Shown piece after piece: positions 6,595-8,153 of a stretch of DNA of 8,153 nucleotides; within the stretch, counting starts at the first letter, position 1, and each line of letters begins with the position of its first letter. Origin of the DNA: an uncultured Flavobacteriales bacterium (lineage in GTDB: Bacteria; Bacteroidota; Bacteroidia; Flavobacteriales; Schleiferiaceae); assembly GCA_903821715.1 (NCBI GenBank), contig CAIJMB010000149.1, positions 1 to 8,153 of the forward strand. The letters are read 5' to 3'. A model generated the notes under the pieces. It was not told where the DNA came from. It saw nothing but the letters and a program-made list of their open reading frames with translations, and did no database searches. Position numbers and translations under genes: made by a program.

Positions 6595-7434
6595 ATGAAA
6601 ACCATCTATCTCATCGCAGCATTAAGTGCCGCCGCATTGACCGCTCAAGATCTGCCCCAACTGTCACCAAAAGCAGTCGTAGAGCAGCGTATTGGGCTCA
6701 CCGACACGAAGCTCACCTACTGGCGTCCCAGCGCGCGTGGTCGCGATGTCTACAACGAAGTAGTTCAATCAGGACAGCACTGGCGTCTTGGGGCCAACAA
6801 CAGTACGTTACTGACTACCAGCACCGAGATCCTTTTCAAATCCGGAAGCGTTCCGGCTGGAACCTACAGCCTGTCGCTTTTCGCAAATGATGGAGAATGG
6901 ACGCTCGTCATCAACCGCGACATCGAAGGTTGGGGCGTTTACGCCTATGACGAGAAAAAGGATGTACTTCGGATAACCACACCCATTGAAGTAGGCCAGA
7001 TGCGCACTGAGTCGCTCCTCATTTACTGGGACAACCTTCAAAAGAGCTCGGCTGATCTCGTGGTCTCTTGGGGTGACCGCTCGGCGCGCTTCCCCGTTTC
7101 ATTTCCAACGGAACGGATAGCCAAAGAGAACCTTGACAAAGCTTTGGCTGATCCCAAAGCCGAGTGGACGGTATACCGAAATGCGGCCCGCTATGGTTAC
7201 GAGAATATGATGCCAGAGTCCGAAGAATGGGCTCGTAAGGCCGCGAGCATGAAAGGCGATAATTGGTATGTACACTACCTCTTGGCCCAAATCCTAGAAT
7301 CGAAAGGCAAAAAAGCGGACGCATTAAAGTCTGCCCAACGTGCGCTCGAAGCAGGTTTGGTCGACGCCAAGAAGACATCCAAGCCATTCGGAAGCGAGGC
7401 TGAAGTGCAGGCATTGATCCAGCGTTTGAAGTAA
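6595..7434 (+). CDS. Secreted DUF2911 protein with C-terminal TPR-like helices
   Basis: A 279-residue exported protein of unknown function. Residues 1-17 form a signal peptide (MKTIYLIAALSAAALTA), probably cut near Ala17-Gln18, so it should be periplasmic or surface-located. Residues about 22-170 carry the DUF2911 pattern: LSPKAVVEQRIG, TYWRPSARGRDVYNEV, HWRLGANNSTLL, SGSVPAGTYSLSLF, EWTLVIN and a late DLVVSWGDRSARFPV strand, consistent with a beta-rich domain. Residues about 172-279 are helical, with a tetratricopeptide-like unit WYVHYLLAQILESKGKKADALKSAQRALEAG (224-254). DUF2911 followed by a helical tail is common in Bacteroidota secreted proteins; the role is not known. It starts 16 bases after htpG and is followed by a strong terminator. 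Confidence 0.87.
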   Translation: MKTIYLIAALSAAALTAQDLPQLSPKAVVEQRIGLTDTKLTYWRPSARGRDVYNEVVQSGQHWRLGANNSTLLTTSTEILFKSGSVPAGTYSLSLFANDGEWTLVINRDIEGWGVYAYDEKKDVLRITTPIEVGQMRTESLLIYWDNLQKSSADLVVSWGDRSARFPVSFPTERIAKENLDKALADPKAEWTVYRNAARYGYENMMPESEEWARKAASMKGDNWYVHYLLAQILESKGKKADALKSAQRALEAGLVDAKKTSKPFGSEAEVQALIQRLK

Positions 7435-7454
7435 TTCAACCCGTCACACATTGA

Positions 7455-7492
7455 GGGGCATGATTCCGAAATCGGAATTCATGCCCTTTTTT
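7455..7492 (+). terminator. Rho-independent terminator after the DUF2911 gene
   Basis: GGGCATGA (7456-7463) pairs with TCATGCCC (7479-7486) and TTCCG (7464-7468) with CGGAA (7473-7477), leaving a 4-base AAAT loop and one bulged T at 7478. A run of six T (7487-7492) follows directly. The 13-pair stem plus T run is the clearest regulatory signal in the window. It ends the htpG/DUF2911 transcription unit 20 bases after the stop and separates it from the receptor gene. Confidence 0.9.
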
Positions 7493-7493
7493 G

Positions 7494-7526
7494 TTGAACA
7501 AATACCCACAAAAGTGGTTAATTCGG
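7494..7526 (+). promoter_or_regulatory. Possible promoter of the TonB-dependent receptor gene
   Basis: Since a strong terminator lies directly upstream, the receptor gene needs its own promoter within 7493-7528. A TTG (7494-7496) is followed 22 bases later by TAATTCGG (7519-7526), six of eight positions of TAnnTTTG counting the two free ones. It ends two bases before the ATG. The position is forced by context; the exact element is uncertain. Confidence 0.3.
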
Positions 7527-7528
7527 GT

Positions 7529-8153
7529 ATGAAGATTCAACAAACCCTGCGTTTCGTAGTAGTCACTGCGTTCAGTCTCCTCTCGTTCAACGCGTTAGCC
7601 CAAGCAAGCATACGAGGCACCATCGTGGACAATGTCACCAATGAACCCATTCCCGGCGCCGTTGTCCGAATCGAAGGACGCAGCGCTACGGGACTTAGCG
7701 ACTTCGAAGGCAAGTTCCGCATCGAAAACCTCGCCCCTGGATTAGTGAACGTGCGCGTCGAGGCCATAGGATACCAAGCATATACCGCATTCGAGGTTCA
7801 ACTCACTCGGGCCAAGGCGGCCGAACTTCCCGTGCGCCTCAAGGAATCCACCACCCAGCTTGAAGAAGTCGAAATCACTGCCCAAGCCCAGTTTCAGCGT
7901 GTGGACCAATCTCCCGTGAGCGTTCAAAGCATCGGAATCAACGAAATCCGACGCAATCCGGGCGCCAACAAAGACATTTCTAAAGTAATTCAGTCACTTC
8001 CCGGTGTGGCCAGTGGTGGTGCGGCGTTTCGCAATGACCTCATCATTCGCGGCGGCGGCCCGAATGAAAACATCTTCTTCTTGGATGGAATCGAGATTCC
8101 TGCCATCAACCACTTTGCCACGCAAGGCGCGAGCGGCGGCCCAGTGGGCATGA
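7529..8153 (+). CDS. TonB-dependent receptor with carboxypeptidase-like N-terminal extension (3' end outside window)
   Basis: The first 208 codons of an outer-membrane TonB-dependent receptor; the frame is open to the window edge, and a complete receptor would need several hundred more residues for the 22-strand barrel. Seen: signal peptide 1-25 (MKIQQTLRF..LSFNALAQA); a carboxypeptidase-regulatory-like domain at about 27-105 (IRGTIVDNVTNEPIPGAVVRIEG, TGLSDFEGKFRIENLAPG, VRVEAIGYQAY); a linker with LEEVEITAQ (111-119), where Bacteroidota receptors often have their TonB-box-like segment; then the plug domain from about 130, with ISKVIQSLPGV (150-160), LIIRGGGPNENIFFLDGIEIP (171-191) and NHFATQGASGGPVGM. 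It would import a bulky nutrient using TonB-ExbBD energy. No SusD-like partner is visible; the ligand is unknown. The ATG starts a clean signal peptide and follows the upstream terminator. Confidence 0.93.
   Translation, partial: MKIQQTLRFVVVTAFSLLSFNALAQASIRGTIVDNVTNEPIPGAVVRIEGRSATGLSDFEGKFRIENLAPGLVNVRVEAIGYQAYTAFEVQLTRAKAAELPVRLKESTTQLEEVEITAQAQFQRVDQSPVSVQSIGINEIRRNPGANKDISKVIQSLPGVASGGAAFRNDLIIRGGGPNENIFFLDGIEIPAINHFATQGASGGPVGM

Overview
The window looks like a chromosomal segment of a member of the Bacteroidota, probably a relatively GC-rich aerobic Flavobacteriales-type lineage. This is inferred from four things. The gene at the right edge is an outer-membrane TonB-dependent receptor with the N-terminal carboxypeptidase-regulatory-like extension typical of that phylum. 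The window also carries a DUF2911 secreted protein and a paired CrtA-like/AlkB-like oxygenase set. Start codons lack a recognisable Shine-Dalgarno sequence and instead follow A/T-rich stretches, some resembling the Bacteroidota TAnnTTTG promoter element. No mobile element, tRNA, rRNA or CRISPR array is visible.

Region 1 (1-2124, + strand) is the end of a histidine-utilisation (hut) operon: the 3' end of hutI (imidazolonepropionase), then hutG (arginase-fold formimidoylglutamase) and ftcD (stand-alone glutamate formimidoyltransferase). The three genes overlap (11 bases, then 1 base), so they are almost certainly co-translated. HutI makes N-formimino-L-glutamate, and both following enzymes consume it: HutG releases formamide, FtcD passes the formimino group to tetrahydrofolate. 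The operon therefore carries two alternative last steps.

Region 2 (2125-4610) holds a + strand short-chain dehydrogenase of unknown substrate. It converges on a - strand two-gene operon encoding a CrtA (spheroidene monooxygenase)-like protein and an AlkB-family membrane di-iron oxygenase, joined by an ATGA stop/start overlap. The convergent junction is a compact tract of degenerate 7-base repeats and inverted repeats that runs into the last codons of the alkB-like gene.

Region 3 (4611-8153, + strand) starts with a 75-base divergent promoter region containing a small inverted repeat. It continues with htpG (bacterial Hsp90), a secreted DUF2911/TPR-like protein, a strong intrinsic terminator, and the first 208 codons of a TonB-dependent receptor that runs off the window.

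Most of the window is ordinary chromosome. The points worth a second look are the doubled final step of histidine degradation, the coupled oxygenase pair, the heptad-repeat tract and the very short spacing between promoter-like elements and start codons. I do not see a clearly new biological system.
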